Source of the DNA: Thuidium tamariscinum
Lineage: Eukaryota > Streptophyta > Bryopsida > Hypnales > Thuidiaceae
Reading direction: 5' to 3'
DNA length: 64,000 nucleotides
Assembly (NCBI GenBank): GCA_947034885.2
Contig: OZ019759.1
Span: forward strand, 2,501 to 66,500
Part shown: in pieces, positions 50,253-61,124 of the stretch
Position numbering within the stretch: position 1 is the first letter of the stretch
How the letters are laid out: each line of letters begins with the position of its first letter
Notes under the pieces: generated by a model
The model's input: only the letters and a program-made list of their open reading frames with translations
What the model was told of the DNA's origin: nothing
Database searches by the model: none
Made by a program: the position numbers and the translations under genes

Positions 50253-51591
50253 GTGTATGTCATTGATGTATTGCACCACTTAGCAAACAACCAATACTTC
50301 TGTGACAAGATCCGGAATTCTCCGCGCAAGTCATCCTATTTCATTCGTACTGTAAATGCCGAACCCTCTACTGCATCATCCCTAATCGAATTTTCAAGTC
50401 GTTCAGCCCAGAGTACATTTTCAGTCCTTTGATTGTCGGTATCTGATTACCGATACGCCTGAAGAAAGGAATTGGCCAGGATGAACGGTATCAGAGAACC
50501 AAGAATTCACGCATGGCTTTGTCAATATCTCATATTAGTAGAACAGATATCGTCGCACCTATGGAGAAGACAAGAGATGTCGCAACATATAGGGCCTGTA
50601 GAAGACTTCAGATTGTGGAAAAACGACAGACGCCACGAACGGCGCTGCCAACAATGACTCCCATAGTAAATTTCCCCAGGCATTCCCACATTTCTCACAC
50701 AAGTATGAAAGGAAGGACAAACTGGGACAAATGCGAGATCGTACTTTCACAAGATCCTCGGAACAGAAACTGAAGGACAGAGACCTGGACCAAAGCCAAT
50801 GTCCACTCAAGATTCCTGACTGAAACATAACAACTGCCAGGACGTTAAAAACGGCGTAGCCAATCGATAGACAAATGCAGGAGAAAAGCGAACAGATATG
50901 CAGCAAACCCAGAATTCAACGGGGTCTTTCTCAAAGATCAATCAAACCAACGCCTAATCAAGCTCCAAGGACCACCGCCCCTCTCCTTGACTTCGTGTAG
51001 ACGGTAAGAAATTTACTTCACAGTTGCATCGCTAAACCGCCAGATGCGCTTCCGCACTATACCGATAAAACTAGTTCAAATTACATCAACCAGTCTCACA
51101 TGCCATCCACCATAGCAAATTCCCAAGCCAAAACAAACCTCCCCACAAACCTCCACCACATGCTCCAGCGCAATTAGAAAACTCCCCACAAACGTCATCC
51201 ATTGTCTCCTGCCAATCGCAAACTAACCGTCGCACCACTCAAGCCGACCTGACCCATCACTGCTTCCAATCCGCGTGACAATTGCCTGATCCCTGCAACC
51301 CGAGGCAATCCGACCCGACCAGATCCAGGCTAGTAAAGCGAGATTCCTAAACCTGACGTACCCGGAAAAATCTCCGCGATGGTAATGGTCCAAAACGGAA
51401 AGCGATGCTGCCTCTTCACGAACAGCACGTAGCTGCACACTTCGCGCTCTCACGAGGCGATGGCGATGGTGAAAGCGACACTAGGCCATTGCACAAGGCC
51501 GTGCCTCGTCCCTACTGCGCGACGTATTTGAGATATCCGCTTGCCCGTTTTATTTTTCGTAAGATGGAACCACCCGTAACCGATCAGTTAA
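50253..51591 (-). promoter_or_regulatory. Upstream region and probable 5' UTR of the kinase gene
   Basis: The ~1.3 kb upstream of the kinase ATG has no supportable gene; small frames on both strands lack motifs. It is C/A-rich with CCTCCACCA-like stretches towards 51.1-51.2 kb, as is common in plant 5' UTRs. A 5' UTR intron is possible but cannot be fixed. No clear TATA box stands out. It ends at a piggyBac-like MITE. Confidence 0.4.
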
Positions 51592-51936
51592 CCCCTAAAA
51601 GACGGGCGTCACCGTGCGGAGCAGCGGGCTGGGAACAACGTCTGTTTCAACGCAGCTCAAATAAAGGATGTGAAATGGACCTAGGTCAACAAAGAATGTA
51701 GCCCACAATGCAAATTACAAGAGGGCCAATGTAAGTGTGACACCCTCTTCTCAGAATTTGGGCTCCTCTAAATATATGAGTTCATTTATTGAGGTTTTTT
51801 TTTGCACTGCATGATGGCAAGCAATCAAAAGTTTGCTATACCAAAAAAAATTGGATGAAAAATTTCTTTTTTTCATTTGGCAGACTATTTGAAAGTCATT
51901 CATCGATCACAAATTGGCGTGCGCGTCATTTAAGGG
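51592..51936. mobile_element. piggyBac-like MITE, 345 bp, upstream of the kinase gene
   Basis: TTAA at 51588-51591 and 51937-51940. Left end CCCCTAAAAGACGGGCGTCACC-type (first 20: CCCCTAAAAGACGGGCGTCA); inverted right end CCCTTAAATGACGCGCACGC. The two ends are alike over about 20 bases with several mismatches. No ORF inside. It lies about 1.3 kb upstream of the kinase start codon. Confidence 0.65.
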
Positions 51937-51940
51937 TTAA

Positions 51941-52193
51941 GGTATTCTAGGTATGATCTAGTAGAGCCAGTGCAAAGCAAAGCAATTATTTTTGGAGGTG
52001 CAATGATACAAATGATGGGGATTGTAAAAACTTTGATAATTTTATTGCATGAATTGTAATAATTATGAATTTTGAAAGGCAAGAAGTGTACTAAATCCAT
52101 AGTCAATCATAGACTCTTCTAATTCCAATGACACAAAAAGTACATTTTTACTCACTCCTTATTTTTTTGTTCACTACTTTGGAACATGTGCCA
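51941..52193. other. Short AT-rich spacer
   Basis: There is no feature here apart from A/T homopolymers; it separates a MITE from the 3' end of an unrecognised pseudogene. Confidence 0.4.
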
Positions 52194-53695
52194 TTAACCT
52201 TTTAGTCCCAACTTTGAAGAAGAGGAAAAAAAACATTTCAAGCTTGGTTGGAAATATGTCCATTGATAGGGGGACTCTTGTTCTTCTCTCTTTTGCCGTT
52301 TTTTAGCTTCTAGCTTGTACTTCACCTCTTTGTAGGCACTCTTCAAGTTAGAAAGAATAGGAAACTCCCACCATTTATTTTTCATGTATTATTTTTTCAA
52401 TGACTGTGCATTGAATAAACTCAACTTCTTTTTATCCACTTCCTTTTCCACATCACCTTCCAATGTGAGAACACCTATTAACTTCCTCTTCAAGTCTTCT
52501 GCTTCCAAGTTCAATGTCTCATGTTGCCTTTCAAAATCTTTACAACCTTGCATAGCAACAACATGATCAAGAAGGGCTTTGTCCTTCATTTTGTAAAGGT
52601 CACATAACCTTGATTGTGCACCTTCAAGAGATCTTTTTTCATTTTCCAACCGATCTACTTTTATGCAACAATCTTCTTTGATTTTAGCAAGTCGTTCTTC
52701 TACAAGTTTATTAGCCAAAGAACTACAACCTTCACCCTCTGAAACAGAGAAGTTTACATAGAATGCTTCCAAGTTCAAGATTTGCTCATATTACTTTGAC
52801 AAATGAATCCATCCTTATTCAATGAGGGCTTGAAGGGTTGGCACATCATCACAAATATCTCCCATTGCCCCTTCCTGCAAAGTCTTTTTCTCTTCATTTT
52901 CTATAGCCAAATCTTCAAGCACTATCTTCAAATTAACTTTATAAAAGTCTTTCATTTGAAAATCTTCGTTAGCCTCCATACTTACAGCTTCAACAAATTC
53001 TTCAATTCTTGGCATCCCTTTCAAAGAAGGCAATGTCAATATGGGAGTTGCCTCCACTTCTACCTCCTCCAAATTGGCCAATGTGTCTCCCACATGTGGC
53101 GTCGTATCAACCATTTGATAATCCATGAACCCATCTTTACTACTTTCGTGATCCAACCACACAAACTTATTGTTGGGTACTTCGTTCTTGATGAAAATAT
53201 TTTTTCTAAAACCTTCTCGTGGGTTAGGAGAGGGACCTGTCCTAGGAATGTCTTTGGTAGATGAAATGGCTACAAGCTTTGCTCCCTTAATGGTACTCCA
53301 GTCTACCATTCGTCAAAGGATAACTTCCACATACACCATCTCACATAGGAACAATGGAACTTCATTCCGAGAGACAGTTTGTATCTTGTACAAAAATCGA
53401 TATACTTCAATACATCTTTGTACAAATCCATCATGAGTGCAAGCATGAAGATTTGTTATATTTGACTTCAAATGGATTTTGTGTTGATGATATGGAAAAA
53501 GCTTATTGATGTGGCACCATTGTACAAATGCCCTACAAGTGGTCGCAGTCCAAAAGCCTTCAATTCTCTCCCAACATTGATGAGCTACCACATCAAAGTC
53601 TATAAAGATGTATCATTGCCTTCTTTGGGTTTTTTCTTTGATTCTACGGTTCTTCCAATCGACGTCCATTGGATTGAAATTGATGGGGGTATTAA
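52194..53695 (-). pseudogene. Unrecognised single-frame pseudogene with coiled coil, interrupted by a MITE
   Basis: One minus-strand frame runs from 53695 to 52194 with stops only near 53627, at 53310-53312 (TGA), 52812-52814 and about 52797 (TAA), and at 52386-52388 (TAA). No intron is needed. The N-terminal part contains CWERIEGFWTATTCRAFVQW and HKIHLKSNITNLHAC. The middle is acidic, and the C-terminal third is a long Lys/Glu coiled coil (KLVEERLAKIKEDC, RLENEKRSLEGAQSRL, LEAEDLKRKL). If the piggyBac-like MITE at 53696-54619 is removed and one TTAA kept, the frame continues upstream into about 54650, where TTTTTTAG could be a splice acceptor. I do not recognise the protein; a transposon or expanded plant family is likely. 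Confidence 0.45.
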
Positions 53696-54619
53696 CCCCT
53701 AAAGGCCCACGGCCGTTTTTCAACCCAAAACCACTCAAAACTGCCATTTTTGCTCCATTCATCCATGAAGAACAAAAAAACTAAAATTTTAGAATCTAAT
53801 CATAGGATCTTGTACTTTACTTAACTAAGATCATGTGGTGAAATTTTCATGAAGTTTGACCATATAGATAGGAAGATATGAGCATTCAAAGTTGGAAAAT
53901 AAAGTTTTTTTAAACTCTAGTTTGCAACTTCAAATGACTTTGTCCTCCATTTATGTAATTTTTTTGCACTACGGACCTTGAATTTAAATTTTTTTTCTAT
54001 TGAGAAATTGAGCTAAGAGATTAGGAAAAAAAATTCACAAAATAAAGACTTTTTTTTCATTCTTTAAAAAATTGTCAAGTAGATGTAGGTCCAAGATTGA
54101 AAGAAAAACTAAATTGCAAATATCTCATAGATGGAATCAAAACACAATAATCCCAATGGTGAGATTGTTCTAACAAACAAAATCAACCTTGTCCAACAAT
54201 TTTTTTTGAAAAATTGTGAAAATTGCATTCACAAATGAATCCTATAAGTTATTTTTTCAAGAAGATGCTTAGATTGCCCGAAAAACAAGATTGTTCATAA
54301 CTTTCACATTACTAATCCAAATGGAATGAATCAAAGCTTCACTTGTAGACAAAAATAAAATCTATAAGAAAAAGAAATTAATTTTTTAATTTTGAAGTTT
54401 TTGTAGATTTTTTTTTCTGCCCGGCAACATGAAAATTATGTTTAAGATGGCATAACTTTTGCTCCCGGTCACCAATTGAAAAAAAAATAATATTCCCACA
54501 AAGCTAATCGGTTTTTCTATCTTATGTAAAAATTTCAAGAAAATTCATTAAAAATTGAAGTCACAAATACCTGCCTGAATTCTTAAAGTCCCCCGAGGGG
54601 ACTCTTGGGCCTTTAGGGG
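53696..54619. mobile_element. piggyBac-like MITE, 924 bp
   Basis: TTAA at 53692-53695 and 54620-54623. Left end CCCCTAAAGGCCCACGGCCG; inverted right end CCCCTAAAGGCCCAAGAGTC, with 14 perfect terminal bases. The interior is AT-rich with no ORF. The flanking pseudogene frame reads through a single TTAA when the element is removed, which supports a precise insertion. Confidence 0.82.
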
Positions 54620-54623
54620 TTAA

Positions 54624-55102
54624 GAAATACCAAAATGCGACAATAGTTGTCCTAAAAAATGGATGAACCACACAATCGCAATAAAAAAAACCCAACTATT
54701 GGACACGCAGTCAACCACAAGGAAGCAGGTAATAGAGCAATGTACAGAGTTAAAAGTGCAAGTGACAGAATGTAGATGGGGTGACCCATAAGAGGATTTT
54801 CAATTGGTTTACAAGCCTGCGAGTTCCCAAACATTGGAAATACAATAGGAACGTTGGGAACATAGTGTTGATGTGGTTGAGCGACTTCCACGTCAGAAAA
54901 TACTAATTAATTTATTATTTTAATTTATTATTTAATATTTTTAAAATATTTTCTTGAAAAAAAATATTTTTAAAAATCATTTTCTTTCTTTTTTAAACAT
55001 TCCGAAATTTTTTGAAAAAAAAAATTTTAATTTTTTTTTTCAAAATTCAAAAATTGAGACTAGCAAAGGGTTGGCCTGTAGTAATGGGAATAGTTTCTGG
55101 GA
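54624..55102. other. Spacer between pseudogene and E2
   Basis: Contains the possible upstream continuation of the pseudogene on the minus strand (54624-54650) and a very AT-rich stretch (54900-55050). The 79-residue minus frame at 54652-54891 is hydrophobic at its end but looks like intron sequence. Confidence 0.35.
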
Positions 55103-55240
55103 TAGGGTTGCTAGCTTGTGAGCCTGTGAGCAGGAACTTTTTTTGGCCAAAAAAGTGGATTTTTTTTCCAAAAAAGTGGATGAGGATCTGTAACCGTGGA
55201 TTTACCTATGACCGTGGTTTTAAATAGTGTATACTGCTTT
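55103..55240 (+). repeat. E2 left terminal repeat
   Basis: Shares with 7083-7215 the GGGTTGCTAGC start, GTGAGCCTGTGAGC subrepeats, a T-rich stretch and ACCTATGACCGTGGTTTT. The first base is T where E1 has C. Confidence 0.6.
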
Positions 55241-55484
55241 TGGAGGGTTATTTGGAATTTTGGATATTTCCTCCCGCAGAAACCTTAAGTCCGTCAAAAG
55301 AGCTTGTAATAATGAATTTGTGTTGGATTTAAAGTTCTTTGTTCAACACCAAATTTATTATGTCTTTGGTTCGAGTTGGTTTAGGGTTCTTCAATTTATA
55401 TTTAGTGAAAATATATTGTATTTCAAGGAAGATAAAGTGTATATTTTACTTGCCATTTTTATTCATACATAACCATTTGGAAGG

Positions 55485-55580
55485 GACTATATGTTCAGCT
55501 TCCCATTTTTTTCATTGAGATCCATTTGGAGGGGAGTATATGTTAACTTCCCATTTTTTTCATTGAGACCCATTTGTAGG
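55485..55580. repeat. Two tandem copies of a ~48-bp unit
   Basis: CCATTTGGAAGGGACTATAT at about 55484 and CCATTTGGAGGGGAGTATAT at about 55530 each begin a unit containing CTTCCCATTTTTTTCATTGA. A third start (CCATTTGTAGG) follows. It is non-coding and lies inside E2. Confidence 0.7.
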
Positions 55581-55797
55581 TGACGATCTATTTCCTTGAT
55601 ATTCAATTGAATAGAAAATTCCAAATAACAAGATTCAAGAGAAAAATAAAAAACAATTTATAGCCATAAAAAAAACTGTATATAGCAATAGAAGCAAACA
55701 CTATATAGCCATGAGAGCAAACAATATATAGCCATAAAGCACACAAATCCAATCATAATAAAAATCAAAACATACTGGTTTGACTCATGAAATATGT

Positions 55798-58700
55798 CAA
55801 TTCCATGAGTCTAATTTGCAGTAGACTCTGTCGCAGAATCCATGTCACTAGAAGACTCTGAAGTCTCTCTACCCTCAGACGCTGATCCATCTATGAATTG
55901 TAAGACATTTAGAGCGTAAGAAGGTTTGCGTTTTTTGGATTTAGAAGTACCAAACTCAGCAAACGCTGATGCTAATTGCTCTGCATAGATTGGAAGATCG
56001 AACGGCTTCTCCGGGCTTGAGATGAGTCTTTGTCTCTTCTTCACTTTGTCCTCCATGATTACTCCGTCATTGCTACATATGCACCAAATGCATTGTTAGA
56101 TAAATGAAACATTCCAACTACAATGAAAATAGAAAATGGATATATAAAAAAACTTACTTACAAGGTTTAGGGCGCCGAACGAACTTCCGAGGCACAATCA
56201 CAACAGCATCTTGATCTTGTGATAAAACCACAGGTGCTGCCTCTGAACTTGGAGCCACGATCACTGGAGCATCTACCTTCTTCATTGGCAAGAGGATGTG
56301 CTGAAAAATCCTCTTGTCTTCTTCCAACGCAACAATATGACGCCCCGTTGCACGGCATGCAGTAATAGATGCACCTGCCACAAACCAGAAGGTGAATCAT
56401 TTTTGTAATCATTGACTACATAAAGTAGAGATGGTTTCAAGACATTCAAGAAATCAGAACTCACATGTAGATGCAGTACAATCAAGTACTATATCTCCTT
56501 CATCAGTGATGCCTTCGATGATGAACTGAATGAAGCGAGTGTCCTTCTCTCGAGCTCCACGCCAAGCCATTCGATCAATGTCATTCATCAACATGGTGTC
56601 CTCCGTTGTGTAATTCATGAGCAGGTCATCGCGACGGAGGTCTACCTTGGCTTTCAGCATGGTTTGAGAACGCCTGAACTGAAAATTTGATTTCCCTCGA
56701 TCTCCTAGATGCTTGACAAACAGTGTAATGCCAAACTTCAAAGTCTGCAAGCACAAGCAAAAGTGACATGAGAATAAGTAACAAAAAAAGTAACTAATTC
56801 ATCTTCTAATGAATATTTTCAAACATTAAGAAAGTAATACCGTTTGATCTGGTTGAACTGCTGATGTAAGGTGCATGCGGTTCATGCCCATCCACTCTTT
56901 CATCTTCCTGATGTTTGGCTACTCTTGAAGAAGTCTTGCAATGGTTTCCAAGGAGTCTTGGCCCCAAGAATGGAACACAACAATGCAGCCGTCGTCCTGC
57001 AAATGCTTGTCTGCAAATGTAAAAGCTTGAAAGATGGTAAAATACTCCTTATCTGCGTTCCAATAAGGAATGTGCTTGGAGCCCCCAATGTCTGGTACAG
57101 GCAAGTTCTCTTGGCAGTCAAAAATCATAAGATCAACTCCTGGATGCCGATTGACAACCCCACCATAAACTCTTGCTTTTCCTACCACCATCTGCAAGTT
57201 CATTTCTTCAATATATGAGAATTTGATGAATAGAAATACAAAATAATACTCTTTTCGTGATCCAATTGAACTGTACAATACAGTGACAATGACAAAGATT
57301 ACCTTCCGCAGAAACTCCATGACCTCGGTGTAACAATTTGATCCCCGTACACCTTCATTGTCTACCACTTCTCCAATGGAGACACCCAATAGTAACTCCT
57401 CGGAGGTGACATCATCATCATCACCAAGGGCAATGACTTGGGTCCCTTGAGTGATGACTTCTTCCGTGAAGTCAGGAAGTACCACCTTCCTCTTCAATCC
57501 TCCCTGAGATGCACCTTGCATCTGAGAACCTTCATCCAATGTTGATGAGGCTGGAGCGCCACTGCCATCTACTACTTTCTTCCCTTTTGCCCGTTCCTTC
57601 TCCTCGTCCTTCTTCTCCCTCTCCTTCTCCTTCTCTTCTAACTTTGCAAGACACTCGGCTTCTTTCTTCTTTTTGTTCTCCAGAGCCAATTGAATGCGAG
57701 CAGCTTTTCTTCTGTCATTAGTCTCCCTCCTTGCAATGGCCTTTTGCCTCTGCTTCTCAGTGAGGCCAACAAACTCATCAACCTCCATGGTCACGGTGCC
57801 TATTCCCTCCAAAGAATTCCGTAGCTCTACCTCAGAAGGATGTGTATAAGAAATAGGGCAATCAAGGTACCACCCCCCACCACTTAGATGAGCCGTGGTG
57901 AATGTGCGAATTTGATTCGCCATGAACATGCAATCCGATGAGTTGCGGTCAAGAAATCCAGATAGAAATGGAGGAAGGTCTGCTTTCTCAATGGCACCTT
58001 TTGCTTCTAGCTCATACTTGAAGTACCTGCCATGAGCAATAATGTGGTAAGTAATAGAAGCTTGGAAGACAAACAATGATAAAGATACAATCCACAAGCA
58101 AAACAAAAAGAAACCACATTTGAACCCAAAAAAAAATCTCATTTAAAAAGTCGTTATTTCAATTCCAGTGATGGAAATTGGGGGGTTCCAGAGGTACCTC
58201 TTGGACATCCGGCGGATCCGACGGATGTCCAAGAGGTACCGTTGGGACCCCCAAAATATTGAACATCACGGAAAAAAAAACTAAGTAGCACAAAAAAGTT
58301 GAAATTCAGAGAGTTGTGCAATAAGTAGGAATGAAGACAGTTAATTATTAGGAAGAACTCACCGAAAGAGAACCCTACGCACAGCATGATTGGCCCCCTC
58401 AAAAGTGTGGAAGTTGTCACTTTTCTTGAAGTAGTTAGCTCCTCTCAACTGTGCCATGAAACCTTGATCCCAAATCTTCCTCCTCCATCCTTCCAAATAG
58501 TCCACTAACGTCTCGGGCTTTGAGGGAAGCTTCATGTTGATAGGAATGTTGTCTTGGCTTACCACCGCCTCAAAGTATTCAAGTGCAGCATCCTCAATCT
58601 GTTGTAATTGATAAACAAATTATAAACCATTCTAAGCAAACAATAGTGGTTCAATTTTAATACTCAAACATTTATAAGAATGCCTTTCTCAAATTGAATT

Positions 58701-58957
58701 TCAAGAATGCAGCATGTGATGATAAGAAGTGCTTACCCCAGCATACCAAACACATCGGTTTAGAAATGGACCAAGTAGTAATTCAGATACTGGTTTCGGT
58801 GGGAAACGCCTTGACTCCCGTGAAAGGATAGAAGAATTCTACCACTTCAAGAACTTGATTTTATGAGCCGGAGTCGTATTGCATGTTGCAACCATCTGCA
58901 ACTTCTCCAAGGTCATCTCAGGAATCTCATTTGAGATCCAATGCTTCTCCACCTACA
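55798..58957 (-). pseudogene. ParB-methyltransferase-like gene, 3' part (E2 copy)
   Basis: Exons at about 58957-58735, 58599-58366, 58026-57302, 57192-56832, 56745-56466, 56375-56160 and 56070-55816, all near GT-AG borders. The third exon is intact and encodes TFTTAHLSGGGWYLDC, a long Lys/Glu coiled coil and an acidic GDDDDV segment. The fourth has DLMIFDCQENLPVPDIGG and ADKHLQDDGCIVVFH. The fifth and sixth join as GDIVLDCTAST then ITACRATGRHIVALEED, matching the C-terminal SAM-binding part of N4/N6 DNA methyltransferases. Usual DPPY is DCQE here, and the usual DPFAGSGTT is DCTAST. Only two stops: TAG at 58839-58841 (E1 has TGG) and TAG at 56919-56921. The 5' part is cut off by the hAT at 59013. 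It is the better-preserved of the two copies. Confidence 0.65.
58181..58252. repeat. Perfect 19-bp stem hairpin in an intron
   Basis: GGTACCTCTTGGACATCCG at 58193-58211 pairs perfectly with 58222-58240 around a 10-base loop. Imperfect pairing extends outwards to GGGGG (58181) and CCCCC (58252). It sits in the intron that in E1 holds the CACTA element. It could be a very short MITE or an RNA hairpin. Confidence 0.75.
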
Positions 58958-59079
58958 CCAGAGAAAAAAAAATTAGATTTGTATGGGATTTTGAAGTGAC
59001 ATTTCTCATTTTCAGGGTTGACGAATCGGTACGTCCAGGCCAAAATTACGTCCAAAATCCGGACGTCCGGACTTAGTGG

Positions 59080-59355
59080 ACGTAGTGGACGTTGTCCTCG
59101 GCGACCGGCGGACGGAGAAGCGGACGAAACTGCGGACGGGCAGACGGGCGGACGGTACTGCGGACGGGCAGACGGGCGATCGGCCTGCGGACGGGCGGAC
59201 CAAAGTGCGGACGGGCAGACGGGCGGTCGGCCAGCGGACGGGCGGACCAAAGTGCGGACGCGCGGACGGCACTGCGGACGGGCGGTTGGCCAGCGGACGG
59301 GCAGACCAAAGTGCGGACAGGTGGACGGCACTGCGGACGGGAGGACGAATGAGTG
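59080..59355. repeat. GC-rich subterminal tandem repeat (CGGACGGGC-type)
   Basis: Short units such as GCGGACGGGCAGACGGGCGG and GACCAAAGTGCGGACG recur; the GACCAAAGTGCGGAC core appears at about 59197, 59244 and 59303. Both strands stay open in several frames over this stretch because of its composition, not because it codes for protein. Confidence 0.8.
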
Positions 59356-59399
59356 GGCGGTCAACAACTTGAATTTCTGGATTTAGGGTTTTCAAATAA

Positions 59400-60075
59400 C
59401 ATGTAAGGTAGATGGCTTGAAAAGCGACCCTTTAAGGGCTGTTCGGTTTAGAGTGGGTTTAGGGTTCCCAAAAATATTTCCCCTTATTTTTCATTTCAAG
59501 AACCATTGATGCGAAATCTAAACCAAATGGTTTCATATATTTCCAATCATTTATAAATTACTTATGTTTTCAAAGAATTCTAGCATAGGTATGTATTTGT
59601 GATTCTAGGTCTTGCAAGTTGCAAAACCCACACAAGTGCAGTGTGGAAAAAACCATTGCCTGACCAAAAACAAGCAATGAAGCGCTCAAAAAGTAATACT
59701 TCAGATTCCTAAATGTGACCTTTACTAAAATTAAGCCCTAAAACCAACATTGTCTTCATATACTTTTAAGTCCAATTGAAAGTGCTATAACTTTTGTACC
59801 CAATTTCCAAATTCAACAAAACTTGTCGGAAAATTTGCACACTCTCTTCTAGTTTGTGTGATAAAATTTTTAGAACAATCTAAGTTACACTGATTACTTG
59901 GGAGTCAATCAAAGTTCACAAGTTCAATTTGAATTCACCAAACTGCATTGAGATGGCTTCAACTTCAGTGGCCTGTATCTTTTTCATCAAATGTTAGTTT
60001 TCCAAAAAATGTGTTGGGTTATGTTTTCCTTGAAGCCTAATTATTGTCGTAAATTTTTTTTATTTTTTTAAACAA
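59400..60075. other. Non-coding part of the hAT element
   Basis: AT-rich, no gene seen. It lies between the subterminal repeat and the SRA-like ORF. Confidence 0.4.
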
Positions 60076-60086
60076 ATGGAATTCCA

Positions 60087-60926
60087 TTGCAAAACACAGA
60101 GTACAAAGCAGCCAAGCCAGTTCAATCCATTGCTTCAGTCTGTCTAGCCTTGTTCCATATAGATGGCGATGGTCCTATTGCCACGCGAGATTTTCCTGAG
60201 GGTTGTGTGAGATTGCCGAGGAAAGTCACGAAGAACCCCACAAGGCCACAACCAGCGGGAACTGTAGAGGAAGAGGCAATTTCAGACCCTAATGGAGCGG
60301 GAGCTTATGAGGTAGATGGAGAACTACCAAGAGATTTTGACCAGGTCAGTGTCAGGGATCAATTTTTGCAGCAGCGTGCTCTGTACTCCCGGATCTTACA
60401 ACATTATCAAAAACTCAAGACGAGGGGTCAGTTGCTTGGTAATCGGCCTGACTTGCAGGCAATGAAGCAGATGAATGAAGAAGGAAAATCTAATGAGTTT
60501 CAAAAGTTTGGTCACGTTCCCGGAATCGTAGTCGATGATCAATTTGAATTTTGGTCAGAAATGTTTGCCATTGGGTTGCACCGGCAAGTGCAAGGAGGGA
60601 TTGCATGGGTTGAAGATCGAGGGGAGAAGGTGGCTTGCAGCGTGGTGATCTCAGGTGGTTACCGAGAGGATGATGACCATGGGGAGACAGTCAAATACAC
60701 TAGCGAGGGTGGAAACGATTACAAAGGTGACAAGCGGTTTTAAGGGGATCCAAAGCCCAAGAAAGGGAACAAAGCGCTTATTAACTCCTACAAACGTGGG
60801 GAAGTTGTTCGTTTGATTAGGGGCCATGATGTGGACGCTGGATGGAACAAAATGTATTCCTATGATGGATTGTACAAGGTGAAGCGTTACAACCTTGAGG
60901 TGGCACGAGATGGTCACAAGGTGTAA
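60087..60926 (+). pseudogene. SRA (YDG) domain fragment, SUVH/UHRF-type, one in-frame stop
   Basis: The open frame encodes a helical, Gln/Arg-rich lead (RDQFLQQRALYSRILQHYQK). It is followed by an SRA domain: FGHVPGIVVDDQFEFW, GLHRQVQGGIAW, SVVISGGYREDDD and YTSEGGND. After TAA at 60741-60743 (a single change from CAA would remove it) the frame continues with GNKALINSYKRGEVVRLIRG and the YDG signature SYDGLYKVKRY, to the stop at 60924-60926. SRA domains bind methylated cytosine; in plants they sit before the pre-SET/SET of SUVH H3K9 methyltransferases, with a lead much like this one. No SET region follows. It is intronless and convergent with the hAT transposase, so it looks like a host fragment captured by the element. 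Confidence 0.8.
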
Positions 60927-61124
60927 ACATTGTCACAATTTAATTTTTATTCATTATTTTTAAATACCATGAAATCAAGAAATCAAAAATCAATAAATCA
61001 TAGTGACGTTTCTAATATGCGCATGAAAACTTGTATTACTTTCAAAGGTTCAAACAAACCATTTCCATTACAAGCTCCATGTACCATGAATATCTAAACA
61101 CCTAAGTCTACATTCCTTGAATTT
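60927..61124. other. Short spacer between convergent SRA fragment and hAT transposase
   Basis: AT-rich, no feature; it presumably holds the 3' end of the transposase transcript. Confidence 0.4.

Noticed and set aside
7419..58841. TAG reassigned as a sense codon (many in-frame TAGs in otherwise good frames)
   Set aside because: Other broken frames show TGA and TAA as well, the stops fall at different places in paralogues, and the kinase gene uses TAG as its normal terminator.
58927..59386. Overlapping open frames of 78-146 codons on both strands
   Set aside because: They are produced by the GC-rich CGGACGGGC tandem repeat and carry only repetitive Pro/Ala/Arg or Gly/Arg/Ala patterns.
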